Source: Cyprinodon diabolis (lineage: Eukaryota > Chordata > Actinopteri > Cyprinodontiformes > Cyprinodontidae). Taken from it: DNA of 64,000 nt. The position numbers and the translations under genes were made by a program. Below the pieces are notes generated by a model. The model saw nothing but the letters and a program-made list of their open reading frames with translations, ran no database searches and was not told where the DNA came from. Each line of letters starts with the position of its first letter. Positions within the stretch are counted from its first letter, which is position 1. The stretch is taken from positions 19,238,164-19,302,163 of the forward strand of contig CM060062.1 in the NCBI GenBank assembly GCA_030533445.1, given 5' to 3'. Below, piece after piece: positions 33,574-47,303 of the stretch.

Positions 33574-36500
33574 ATATTTTATCACTACCGTTACCACTTG
33601 ATCAGTAACATCTAGCTCCATCATGTAACTCTGTCTTTTTGTCATTATATTCAAGTACCTGAAACTCAAAAAATAAATTTTATTACTATAAGCTTTTATC
33701 GAAGAAACATACCCCTTTTCTGATTAAAACCCTTTAAAAATTATTCTTTGACAGTACATTCCTCTCAAAGGGATCCAGCAGTTAGAGGGAGAAGGAATTA
33801 GTGGAGATGGAACTTCTCTGTACCGCCAGGGGAAATTGTCCACTCCAGGAACTTTTATTTTTATTTTTTATTGTTTAAGATACTTTAAACACTAATTATG
33901 CAACTGCAATGAATGCAGGTATTTTTTTTTAATGTTTGTTTTCACCTGTTTAAATATTATAATATTCTTATATACGAGTCCAAGGACCGCAGCTCGATTT
34001 ATTAAGAGTTTTTTCAGGTCAGCCAGTTTGTCCCCCCGCAACTGTTTTAGCTTTTATGCCATCAGCGTCTTCACTATCCTCCTGACATTAATCTGCTCTG
34101 TCCCATTCTGTCAACCCTGATACTCATAGTTATATATTCAGTAATAGGTTTAGAAGTACACATCCTTAAGCCCTTGAACCCGGTGTTATGTTGTGCTCTG
34201 CTTCATTATGTGCATCATATGTTCCCCTCAGGTAAGATTTTGGAGATCTTTCGCTTCGTTTTGATCTAAAATGTGCCTTTATGTATGTTTGACCTCATGG
34301 CCACAGATGGACTATCAATACCTTGTCAAATGTAATGCAAAACCACAAAGCAGCTCAGGAATGCAAGTAGGAGCTTCTGTCTTGTTGCGTTCTGGTGCTA
34401 AAATGACCAAAGAAAATATCTTCCTTTAAATACTGGATAAGGCAGTGAGGGAGGCTTTGCATCAGCGTGGTGACTGGCTGTAGTAACACTGGAGCTATAT
34501 TTGACAAGGCAAGTGAAGGCTTACAACAGTCCCTCTGCAACCTCCAAACGGAACATCACATAGATTTTATTGTTCTATCTCTCATAAAAGCAAAACCAAA
34601 AGTTACACAAGTGATAATTGTGCATAAAAGCAGCGACACCACAAAATGCAGAGTGTTCCAAAACAAGAGAGCAGAAGAATAAAGGGCTCTTTCCGCCAGT
34701 GTTAAATTCAGCCACGCCTTGCAGTGGGAACGGAAAGCAAAACTGCTTAATGTGACAAAATAAAGACAGAAACACTCTGAGGGAAAGTTAGAATTAGGAT
34801 CCTAAAAAATTTATGCCTCCATTTTATTTATAATTTGTTTTCTTTTCCTTATTGGAATGGAGTTGCAACTGAATATTTGATGAGTGCAGCCTGGAAGGAT
34901 GTTATGTCAGCAAGGAAACAAAAAGTAAAGAGAAACAACCAAGAAATGTATTTAGCAAAGTTTGCGCTTTGGAATAAACTAACATGCCTCTGCTTTCATG
35001 AGTACCTCATTAATTGAATTTGGTGGTGTTGTGGTGGGGAGTTTGCTATCTGCAGGTTGTGCTGAGCCCCAGCGAGGCTAGCTGCGCCTTTCCATATGCA
35101 CTGCGCTGAGTGCTGGGTACTCTCCGTGCACAGAACACCATCTGCATTTTGCTGTTAACGCGCCTTCATATCCTAGGGAGGATTAGGAGAAAATCCCCAG
35201 GTTTTTTTCAACCAGTTGACAAATATCAGATTTGTCTCTAAAAAATTAGCTCCATCTATATCTCCCACCATATGACACACAAAAAAGATTATCTTTAATA
35301 CCCAGCCAGCTTGGGTAGGGAAAAAGCAGATTAAAGTTTCAGTTTGGTCATATTCACACGGCCACTTCAAGCAGGACACAGTGCACAGATCTCTACACAA
35401 CGAGCTCTTCCCCTTCACACGTATCCACCCCTAAGCTTTCCCCTCTAAAAACTAGATGTCCGCCTTGAAACAATTAGACATCATGCCTAAATAATTCATC
35501 ATTTCCCAGTCAGTCTTTCTCTCCTACGTGTCCTTTAAGTAGACAGATTGAGCTGCCAAAAGGGCTAAAGTGAATAACAGCAGCAGGTGACTTTTCAGAT
35601 GAAGCTTTGTAGTCTACAGAGGGTGCTGAGCTGTTATTTTAGTGGCCCACTGGTAAGGAGCAGGGGGTGGCTGGGAAACCAACCTGACAGCTGACCTGAG
35701 ACCCCTGAGCTGTCCTGTTAGCAGCCTTTATTTGCTAAACTGCTCCACAACAAACTGTATGTAATTAAGTTGGTGAAAGTTCCCAGATCAATTTAAAGCA
35801 AAGATAGCTCACATTATGTGCTTGCCCTTTGCAGTTTCAATCATTCAATTCAATACACTGCACACTATTGCTCCCCTTCCCTTTCTTTCAATCGTATGGA
35901 AATATTCGGTGCTGAGGAAAATAACACCTTTGTTTCATACGTGAAGTGTTTACCTCTGGTGCACAATGAACACAAATATTGCAGGGATGACCACTAAGAT
36001 AGCTCAACCTTACACTATGCCAACCATTCACCTCAACATGCTGGGTGGTTGAAACTGAAGATGTGATTAAGTGTGTGATAATATCAACTGCTAATGTACC
36101 CGACCATATAAAGCAGAGGTCACAGGTTAGTGGACCACGGTCCGGATCTGGACCAACCTGCTGGCTAATTTGGACCCAACCTGATTTAAAACATTTATAA
36201 ATTAATGGATGTTGTCCGACAGCAGGGTCTAAATTCACTTGCACCGCTTCTCCTGTTAGTACGGTAAAGCCCTCCGGGACCAGGCTTCACTCGATACAAA
36301 TTAGTCAATGTATAACATGGAAGCATAAACGCCTCATTTTATTTCAATGTTAAATGGTGTTTAAAGTTACGGATTATAATTAAAAATGTCTCTGGACCTT
36401 TACTGGGTGTTGATTCTCTTTATTCGGACCCCGCTGATTTTTAGTGGATTATAGAGCATTGATATTTTATATATACATTCGTTGGCATGTTCTTTGAAAC

Positions 36501-39500
36501 ACTAACACCTTATCTGGACACAGCAGAACAATCATATTCCCATAGAAATCTACTTTTTTTTTAATTGAAAAGCCAATGAGAGTCATACACAATCTTCAAC
36601 CTCCTATTTCTTAATACTTTACGTTTGTATCCTGTTTGTAAATACAATAGCTTATATAAACATATAACTAACAATGTCACAGCTGATTTAACTTTATCTT
36701 TATCCCCTAGTTTTTATAGATAAGGCTTCAATTTAATATAATTTCACTTTAAAATAGTAGTTATTTCTTCTTCAGTTAGTGCAGTGATTTAGTTCTGGCT
36801 TAGAAATGAGCACAGGATGATGAGCAGAAAAGAGCTCAGGCATTAAACCTCTCACAGCCAACAAAACATCTGCTTGTTAAAACGTGATTTTTTTTTAGGA
36901 GTTCAAACTTTAATTTTTCTCATTACATTGTCGACTACAAGCTGAGAGTATAGTTAACAAAAAATGGCTTGACAAGTAAAGACCTGTTGCTAGGTGCAAT
37001 GGCTATTTTTTACATTTTGGGATAGTTTTTGGCTTTTGCTAAAAGGTTTAATATGCAAAATGGGCAATGGAAGCATCTTTTTTCAATCAGCACTGGTGTA
37101 GTGAACTTTTACCTAACATGACTGATCTGCTGCTTTTGCTGTCAGCGCCTTCCCTGATGTTTCTATTATGCGCACAAACATGGCTGGAAGCAACTTCACC
37201 ATTACAAACGCACATGTTTAAAAAAGAACAACGCAAAACCAATAAATTCATTAAAACTTTCCCCTATTACTGATCTGTAGTTAGTGTTCGATTACAGCGT
37301 CTACTTCCTGCTTAATGCAGCAACGCATGACAACTTAATTTGGACAGTATATGACAACATTAAACTGCAAACACAGCAAATTCGCAAATTTGATTTTACT
37401 TTTTGTAAGCCCAAAAGTTTGCTTAAAATTTGAATTTCTGTTGGATGGAAACATGACTAATGCCTTAAATGTAGCTTTCTAAACCTTTCCCCACCAGCAA
37501 AGGGTGTTCTCACTTACTTACGATACTAGTCTTGGAAACGTTTGTGGCCATTTACGAAAAAAAACCAAAACATTTAGCTACCGTATGTTTATTGTTATTT
37601 CATGGTTAAGGATAAGAATATAACTTTTTAACTTTAACAACTGCCAAACTATCAGCAGGTGCTCACCACCAGGTATTTTAATGGGATCTGAAACATGATC
37701 AGTGGAATTAGTGAGAACTACAAATTCTTAAGGAAAGTCGTTGAATAATTTAAATTGAGAAAAAAAATTATACTGTAATGATATGATTACATGGGTACAA
37801 AATCAGGGTACTAATTGACGGAAGGGAAACTTGTCCAAAGGCAAGTTCTTACTCTATCCTCCATTGGGGGATTTAAGAAACTCTCTTCCTATAGAGAACC
37901 TCCTCTGACCCTGAAGGAGGTCATTTCTGTCAGCACTGGCAGGTTGTAAGGCTGAACGTGCATCATTATTATCTATCAGCATGCATCAAGGGGGATTTAA
38001 GCGTACGAGTACTGTAAGATGCCCCTTAAGCCTCTGCTAAGTCAGTGTGTTCTTCCTGACCATTTCATTATCAAATACATAATCGTCATCTGTAGGAGAC
38101 AAAGCCGAAGGCCTAAGGCCTTACCTGGTGTCCTGGATGTGACTTCTCTGCTTCTGCTCAAGACCACTGCCCCACCCAGAGGTTGCTTTATGAACACAGG
38201 AGCCCCATAAATGAAATTAAGGTGTCAATTAGTCAATTACGCTGTAATAACTCTGAGGGCAGACATTTAGAGACAAAGAGAACCTCAGCTAAGTTCATTT
38301 CCTCCAGCCCAGGAGCCTAGCACTTGGCACACGTCACTCTCTACCCAGACTCGCTGAATAAGGGCCCCAGCGCTCTCCCTAATGTTATTTTCCCCTGGAT
38401 ATCTTTTTTGATCAACAATTTCCTTTCATGGGTTTGTTTTTCAGATGCAGGCATGCACTTTTTCTATCCCCAATTTGGCTAGGGAGAATTTTATAATTTA
38501 GTAATTAAAATCTTTGTTAGGCTTTAGAAATTGCGGCTAATTGAATTTAATGGGGAGATGAATTTCAATTTTATTTGATTAGCAGGACCCCTGGCATAGG
38601 TATTTATGGAAAAAAAAAAAAACTCTACAAAAATATGCTGTGTGGGCTAAGATGGCATAATAAAATTACAGATAATCGGATTTCGCCATCATGAATTTCA
38701 CTCTAATTTCACTATAATTTTCCATTAGATAGCTGGTTTACAAATATTTGCTCATCTGCGATGGGAAAGGCTATCTGTCTAAAATGATTACCGAGCGAGC
38801 CTTCAGAATAAGCCCCCCTTCTTTTTTTCCTCCTCCCTTTTAAAACCAGATTGCAAGGGATCAAAATTAGGAAGATTGCATTATGGATGTCTGCATCCGG
38901 GAGAGCAATGGGGGAGATATGATGATTACGGCCGGGGGATGAAAGCAGTGTCAAGAAAAATGTATGACTGAAAAACATAGGCCTGTTCTATTTTCCAAAA
39001 TCTCTGCTCTCAGCAAACTCTTGCAACTTCCTGGATAGTGATTCATGAACCATCAAGACAAAAAAAAAAGAATTAATATTGACATATAAATGTACCTTTT
39101 GCTTCATGCAAATTCAATTTTAATTACCTCAGAGTCTGCCTCTGTAGTTGGGCTTTGCAAAAGTGTATGCATACAAAACACATCGAGGCAGCAGTTAGTT
39201 AAATCAAATGGACTACTAAGCCATCATGAGGGCTAATGAAAATTCTAATCCTCAAATCATCAAAATGTACTTTTTTGTTGTTATTGTTTGTGCTTTGGTG
39301 GTGTAATTTTATTATTCAGCTCCTAACACAGTTAAAAAAATAAATAATAAACCCAAACATAATAAGACGTGAGGAGGAATAATATTCCTCATACAAGACC
39401 ACCTCAACTGACATTAGGATGAACTCTTGTCGAGTCCCACTTTAAAAGTCTCTGCTTCAAAATTAAGCTTTTACAGATTCAATTTCCTGTCTATTCCACA

Positions 39501-41796
39501 CCACATGACAATGCATATGAAGAATAAACACAAACTATTTTAATGTGTTGTTTTTAGAGTTAGAGACAATAGAAATTGCTGCTTCTCCCATCTTGTACAC
39601 ATACCACCTGTAGGTTCTCCTGCTTAAAATATGACCACCATCCCACACCAGCTCATACCCACTCCCTCCTATTTGTTCTTTCACTTCTTGCCCCAAACTG
39701 CCAGAGACAGCAAGAGGGGTTCAAAAACACATTCTGACTTTTTGCAAAGGTCAGATTTCTCACTCGGCATGTCTCTGGGCTTTTGGCACAAAAGCCACTG
39801 AATTCACATCTTTCAACTGGGCCACAGCTTTTGTCCCAGGAAATAGAGGACTTGGAGTAAGCCCTGCAAACCGACCAGCCCCTCCTGGAGTGCACTGTCA
39901 GGGGCAGCCGAACGTCTGGCCCAGAGGCCCTTTGACTGATGTACCCCTACCATGTCACATGCACAGCAATGCACACACTCACACATACTCCACCTTGCCC
40001 TCTACATTCTCCCGCATGCACAGCACAATGCCCTCGGACCACATCAAACGAAAATCCCCATGGCTTTCATTTGAAAAGCGATGGTTTCACCTCTGAAGAT
40101 GGCAGCTCAGGGGCCAGAGGGCTGCAATGCATGGGCAGCAACCCCCCTTGCCTTGCAGTGGACATTGTTTAGTGAACACCATTCAAACTGCACAACATTA
40201 TCTGCAAAATCCAAAAAGCTAGTAGATAATCAGGATGTTTGTTCTGATGAGTCATTTAGACACAGTTTTGACTTCAGTAAACCTACTTTTTAATCAAGTT
40301 TGGCTACACCTCTGTGGATATTTTCTCCCCACGCACTTTTTCTCTTCACAGTCTGTTAGATTTCTAAAAAATGCTGCTCAGGATCAATTGTTAGTAACAA
40401 CATTGACATTGAAGATCTAGAAAAAGATCCTAACATAATTAAGGCAGCGCTAGGCTCGTGCTGTAGCCGTTAGCGTGTGATGTTGCCTTTTGCACTTATG
40501 TTTTCCTCTTCGTCCTTTAAGTCATCAACTCACTTTTACAGTTTAATGGAAACAGAGTCCATTGTTATTGGTCGTCTTAGTTCAGAAGGTGATAGTGAGC
40601 ATCCACAAAGCAGGTCTTTTCCAGTCCATACATATGTTTTTTTTTTTATAAAACTCTAGCAACATTTCATAATGTTTATTAGTGTGAACAGAGGCTGTGT
40701 GTCATTATTGACCAATTGTATTTTTTTCTTTACCCTTCATGTACTTATATATAATATGTTCAATGGGGAATCAGTACAGCAGGTGTTATTGGTATTTATT
40801 AAAGGGATCACTTCTTCATGTCAACATACAGTACAGTTTTGCAGATGATTGAGTTAGAAGGTTTATTTGTTGATTGTAGCTCTCTTTTTCAATTAAAATA
40901 TGGCTTGTTACAACATACATATGCTCTGTTTATAGCTGAAGATTCATTGAACAAGAGTTGTAAAATGTATGTATAAAATAACTGTAACTGTAGGTACTGG
41001 GACAAATATCCATGCAACAGGACCAAAGCCAACACAGAGAACTGCTCTATGTAAAATAGACCACACATTTTATGTGGAAACCCCAAACAACAGGTAAGAT
41101 TGGTAGAAAGGATGTGGCTCGGAGCTCAGATGTTACACAAATAGAAGCTGAAATATTGGTGTTGCAAAAACAAGATTGCAGAGAGGAATGTAGATTTAGC
41201 ACTCTTACATTTCTGAAATTTAATGCTTTCTCAGTGCCGAAAAGCTCTCTACCAACATACTTTTTTTTCTTGGAAATAAGAAAAAAAAAATATCATAAGA
41301 TATTTGTAAATTATAGACAGACATTTTTGAAGATTCAACCTTCTATGCCAACCCCACATTCATCGTCCTAAAATAATCAATAAAAAAAAATAAATAGTAA
41401 TTTGGCACCCAGTTGGATGTGTGGCATGTAGCATAAAAAGCATCTGTTAAAACTACTTAATTTCTTTGCCAGAAGAAGAATTGAAGAATTATAAGCCTAT
41501 CTCTGTCACTCGGATGCACTGTCTACAAATGATGGTGACCCCTATTGCAATAGACCAAAATTTCAGGAAGCCTGCTCAAGTTTTAATGTTGCTCCTGCAG
41601 ACTGGTAGGTCTGGGGAGCCTGCTTACACATAAATAGTGCAATGCCATGCAAAGATTTCGGCCACTTGATATATAGTGAGCAAGATGCAAAGCTGTTATA
41701 ACAGCAAAAAGCTGATTCAGATTCAGATCCATTTTCTTACCACTCCATGACTGTGTGTTGTCTGACTCAAGAGATCCCGCTAAGGTGAAGCGACTT
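33574..41796. promoter_or_regulatory. Long intronic stretch; enhancer-like blocks 37840-38420 and 38480-38970
   Basis: No exon is supported. 36110-36450 may be an old hAT-type repeat (CAGAGGTCACAGGTTAGTGG, CGGTCCGGATCTGGACC) but I cannot define its ends. 37840-38420 is balanced and has GGTGTCAATTAGTCAATTAC and GCATCATTATTATC. 38480-38970 is dense in homeodomain cores (GTAATTAAAATC, GGCTAATTGAATTTAATGG, TTTGATTAGCAGG, CATAATAAAATTACAG) and has no repeats except a short A-run. The latter is the best enhancer-like candidate by motif density. Elsewhere the sequence is AT-rich and featureless; frames at 35888-36244 and 39890-40293 look like chance. Confidence 0.33.
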
Positions 41797-41833
41797 TTTT
41801 ACATTTATCTAGTTAAACTAGATAAATGTAAAA
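41797..41833. repeat. Perfect palindrome, 18-bp arms with one central base
   Basis: TTTTACATTTATCTAGTT is followed by A and then its exact complement ending at 41833. It can form a cruciform or, if transcribed, a hairpin. No target duplication is seen. Its origin is unknown; it could be the two fused ends of a small transposon. Confidence 0.9.
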
Positions 41834-42521
41834 GGTAAAAGTTTTCTATTTTTTGCTTTTTAATATAAACCTCATAACTTTGTCTCAGGGGAGGCAGTGA
41901 TAAGATATTTTGGGTTCAAAAATGAGGTGGAGCCAAACCTTGTGGAGGGAAACCCTTGAAAAATGACACGACTTAATTATACGTTTTTTGTTATTCTTCA
42001 TCATTATACCATGTTGATCACATATTAATATTTGACACTATAAACCATATTTTACAGGCAATTTTATAGGTCTGCAACCAGTGGCGACAGGCCAATATAG
42101 GGCGCCACTCCCCCAATTACCTTTGATTAATACATAAAAATAAATAAAAATTAAAGTATAAAATTAAAATATTTCAAAATATATTAATATTTTTTTTTTA
42201 TAGTGCAAACTAGATATTTAATCTCCAATGACAAGTTAGGCTGTTTCATTTGTCGATGGATTGGTGACATGTTTCCCTCCTGGGGCGCAAAAATCTTTGG
42301 CCATAGACTCTCGTTAAAAGTTGTACATGCGCAGTGGCTCTGCAGGGATGTAAAAGGATGGGACATCCCTGGGTACAGCTCTCCTGCACTCAGAGCTGCA
42401 AGCAACTGTATTTCCTCACCACCTCCCATCACAGTTATAGTGCGGCTGATTGACAGTCGAGTCCCAGGAGGTTGGTGGCCTAGTGGTTAGAACTTTTTGC
42501 TTTGGTCCCGGAGGTTTTGAC

Positions 42522-43419
<898 letters not shown>

Positions 43420-43721
43420 GTTTTGACAAACACAGGTTGCAACTGGCTCCTTGAGCAAGACCCTTACCCCAGACTGCTCCCCTGGCTCAGCACTGTGGCA
43501 GCACAAAAAACCCCCCAAAAAGTTAAGTCGCAGAAATTGGAGTCGATTGTAGAGGAAGAGAAATGGTGCAAGAAAATTTAAACTCAGTGAAGTCCCTTAA
43601 AGCAACACCATTTGAGCGGAGAAGTTACCAAGATAAGCTGGAGGTGAAATCGCTTGGTTCTGACCAGCCAAGCATCAAAATTAATCAGCAGTCCAAAGAC
43701 AGTTGTAAATGGTACACTGAA

Positions 43722-44454
43722 GCCGTTTCTCAGTATGCCTTCTTGAGCATTCTCGAGTGCTCTTGACACGTCATCATCCTAAGCTCGAACACTGTTCTAA
43801 TTGCCGAGAACGCCAGACCAAGAACGCACCAAATCCCTGGATGTTGTTCTCGCCCCGCCCTCTTTATCAAGTATGCATCAGAACAGACTTGTCCATTCTT
43901 GAGATTGACAGCTGTCCCAGCATGCACTGCAGCAGCTTTCAATGGAGGGCTCCATTGAAAGTTAAAAGATCTCTTTTCTGTTGCTGTTATTCAGTAAAAG
44001 TATGTTTTAAGATCATTTGAAGAGAGAATATTATGCTTCAAATCATCACTATATGGTCCATTTACCGATTCAATGCGTAATTTAAAAAAGATTAGCAGCC
44101 CTCTCTCAGCATAGCAACCCTCTCTCGGCATAGCCCTGTGTGAAGGAACGCTGGCTCTGATGGTGTTTCTTTTTTGTTTTATTTGGCAAAATGTTCATCT
44201 AGTTTACCTGACTGTTCATTATTATTCTCTCGCTAAATGAAAAAGTCAAAATTTGTTATTTCAAAGAGGTGAAATGCAGCTCTAGATGAGCCGAGCGTTT
44301 GGTGACATCACGAGTACGCTTCTGTTCCAATTGACCCATATTTGTGCTGCGTGATCCCGTTCTCACCAAGTCCAGACTTTCCTGTGTTCTTCTGAAGAAC
44401 ATACTTGGCGAGAACACGAGTCGGTACTCGCGTTCTAGTGAATTGAGAAACGGC
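43722..44454. mobile_element. Non-autonomous TIR element, about 733 bp, unclassified
   Basis: The left end GCCGTTTCTCAGTATGCC is inverted at the right end (complement GGCCGTTTCTCAATTCAC). Further in, GAGAACGC/AAGAACGC words on the left (43805-43835) face TTCTCACC/TTCTCGCC-type complements on the right (44360-44425), so the arms extend for 100 bp or more with decay. There is no transposase. No clear target duplication was found, so the superfamily is left open. Confidence 0.65.
43936..43961. repeat. Perfect 12-bp inverted repeat with 2-base spacer
   Basis: CTTTCAATGGAG, GG, CTCCATTGAAAG. It lies inside the TIR element, roughly a third of the way in, and may be a structural hairpin of that element. 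Confidence 0.9.
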
Positions 44455-44638
44455 CAAATGTCTTTTCCAGGACCTGGTTTAGCTAAAAGGCTTGGCTAAC
44501 TGCATGCAGCGAGGCTAACTCTTTATTCTGCTTTTCCTGCCTCCTTTTTCAAAATTCGGGATTTAATCCAGCATGGATTAAGAAAGGTATTACTTATTTA
44601 GAGCTTTTCTCAGAAATGTATATAATGTTGTTTTTTGT

Positions 44639-44689
44639 ACCCTTTGCGACCCCAGCAGGGATAAGCGTGGCAGAAAATGGATGAATGGA
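44639..44689 (+). mobile_element. 51-bp LINE 3' stub with perfect 10-bp target duplication
   Basis: The insert (CCTTTGCGACCCCAGCAGGG, then ATAAGCGTGG and AGAAAATGGATGAATGGA) is the extreme 3' end of a common fish LINE. TGTTTTTTGT flanks it exactly on both sides (44629-44638 and 44690-44699). It is a textbook severely 5'-truncated retrotransposition product. Confidence 0.85.
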
Positions 44690-44699
44690 TGTTTTTTGT

Positions 44700-46739
44700 T
44701 GTTGGCATTCACCTAAATTTACTGGTGTGATACCTTAGTATACATTTGATTGGTTTTTAGTATACGTCTATTTTAAAGTTATAGCCCCCCCTGGAGAAAA
44801 CTCCACCAGCCTTTGTCTCAAACCCTGTTATGAAAAATAAATGCTGTTAATCTCCAACAAATCTTCAGGCACAATACTGCCCTCTAAAGTGCTGACATGT
44901 GTGATATACTATTACTGGTGTAACAAAAACAGGAGAACTGAAAAAGGCAACATTAAAGGAAGGAGTTTTAGTCGCAATTTTTTTTCTGTAATTTATTACA
45001 ATCAAAGCTGCAGTAAGGAGATTTGAAAAAACTGTGGACCTAGCCTCCCCTTCCTCCCTGCTCCGCTCCATAGCTCCTCCCCCACGGCAGAGCCTGCCAT
45101 GAGAACGCTGGTTAGTAAGTTAGCTAGGTCACCAATAAAGGCGAATTAACAGCTATGTCACATATTCTGTTGGCATGAAACATCAACCATGTACTGTACT
45201 ACCACTGATGCAAAGCTGCACATTTGAAGCACTTTTGTAATCTTGAGCTTGAACTATGTGCAAAGGAGGGGTGTGAGCATCGCTTAAATAAGGGGGATTT
45301 ATGCTACTATGACACTCAACCCTGCTCTGATTGGTTGTTTTGGCCTGGCAGTAGTGAACTTTTGAAAATTACACTAGAATTACTGGTAGGAGACAGAGGA
45401 GTTTGATTGTCTTCACAGATATCTGTCTCATATTATGCTGTTAGTAGTTACAGTTAGAGTTTACCTGTGCTGAGAGGGCAGCATGCATTGGTGACATTAC
45501 TCTGAAGTAGGTCTATATTAGCATTTAATGTGTGTTACTGTAGATTGGACAGAAGTTAAAATTATCACAGAGACTATAGTAGGTGCTAACTCATCTACAA
45601 ATACATCATTTAAGGGATTTGTGCTGAATTAATCAACAATTTAATTATTTTGTATTCAAAAAAATATGCAAGCGAGTGGCATTGATGAATGTTAATGCAT
45701 GTTTTCAAGTTAAACAGGCACGCAACAAAAAAAAAAACATTTCCATTTCTGAAGGTCATGTACAACCACAACAATTCAAGTTTAACTTGGCTTTTAAAAA
45801 ACAAAGCAAAGAAAACCTGAAGTATTATTTACAGTACAATGTTAGGACAAGGGTGGAGCCTGACAAAAACTCTTTTATGGATATTTTTCCTTTATGTGGG
45901 TAAAGAAGAAGGTGGAGACAAAAGGTTTTTTTTCACCATTTACCAAGATGAGTCATCATAATGTCAGAATCAGCCAAAACCTGTTTTTATGTACTGTACA
46001 TACTTTGCACTCCTTTGACAGGAACTGAAGCCACGGGTCTGTATCTCTGTATAATGGTTCACAGCCATAAAGTTGTGCATTTCCTCTTTTTTTCTAACCC
46101 ATAAATGCTACATATGCCACACCTATTAGTAAAAAAAAAATTACGGCAAGAATATAGAAATACATAGTCAATTTAAAAATGTAAAGTTTTTTGCTATTTC
46201 CTGTCACTCTTTAAATGCCACATTCTTGACACCACACCAATGTTTACAGTGCATGGGCTTTTATGTACAAATGGTTCAGACGCGCTTTGCATGCCACTGC
46301 GGAAGAAACTGCCAGGCAAATAAGGGGTTTGTCTTATAAAGTATTCATTGTCACCTGGTAACGGCCGTCATTTATCATTTCACCTGAAATTACAATGAAA
46401 ACTGATAGCTTATCTCTGTAGAGGAAAACAGAAAGAATCACTCTCTCTTTGTAAATGAAGGTTTTAAGCACCGAAACAGAGGATTCCTGTTTTGAGAGAG
46501 AAGTGAAAGAGTTATTTGCTTTGAATGAAGTTATTTTTTTGCAAGAAGTTTGAGAATTATTCAGAAATATCCTTTCACCTACACTTCTTGCTATACAAAT
46601 AAAGCACTCTTACTTCTGCTTTTGCAATTAATCACAGTTGTTTTTTTTGCATTGTCACTATAAAAACAAATTACCAAAAAAAATCCTTTATTAGGTTTGT
46701 AAATAACCCTTCTTACCCCTTTTTTTTATAATTTTTTAA
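44700..46739. other. Intronic sequence, possibly an old repeat at 44770-45420
   Basis: The stretch 44770-45420 has the mixed, CpG-containing composition of an ancient dispersed repeat (CACAATACTGCCCTCTAAAG, CTCCTCCCCCACGGCAGAGC) but I cannot place it in a family. 46290-46430 is balanced (GTCACCTGGTAACGGCCGTC) and could be regulatory. No exon is supported. Confidence 0.3.
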
Positions 46740-47303
46740 CAAAGTGTAGCTCTCCCCTCATTTGAATACAGGCAGCGGTGGCTCCACCCCAAGAGAGTTG
46801 AAAGGCTAGAAGACCACAAAGATGGAAAGGCCAGCCCACTGAGGGAGGGAGAGAAAAAAGTGCTCCGGTTCCTCTGCCATAATTTCCTATCAGCCTATTC
46901 AGACAACATCACCAACAGCTCCGGCTGCATGTGTGTGAGAAGCTGAGTGTGTATGTATGGGAAAGAGAGCAACAGAGAGCAAGAGCAGGGAAGGGGGAGG
47001 CTCCATATTCTTTCACCCCCGCCTCCTCGTCAAACCACAGGAAGGAGGGGCCAGAACCTAAGCTGCCAATCAAATCCGCTCGTGGCAGCCAGCATTATCT
47101 CAGCAACAAACTATTGACAGATTACATGTCAAGGAGTTTAGTGCTTGATTGAAGGAACCCTTCTTTTTTATCATCTAGTTACTTTTCCGCTTTATTTCCC
47201 CCCCTCCGCCAGCCACCACCTGAATGACTGTCTAACAAGAGTTTGAGTAATATTATGAAAGTTACATGTCTGAGAGGATTTAACTTCGACTTCCCTGAAT
47301 ATG
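46740..47303 (+). promoter_or_regulatory. Candidate alternative promoter and first exon (weak)
   Basis: The 46740-47250 stretch is more GC- and CpG-rich than its neighbours, with GAGGGAGGGAGAG and CCCCGCCTCCTCGTC tracts that resemble a TATA-less promoter with 5' leader. An ATG at 47255 (A at -3) opens MKVTCLRGFNFDFPEY and, after one more base, meets ATG|GTGAGT, a consensus donor at 47303. I do not recognise the peptide. The donor is phase 1, whereas the znf423 exon at 17769 leads into a phase 0 acceptor, so the frame would not join directly to the same next exon. It could be non-coding leader, belong to another transcript, or be chance. Confidence 0.25.
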
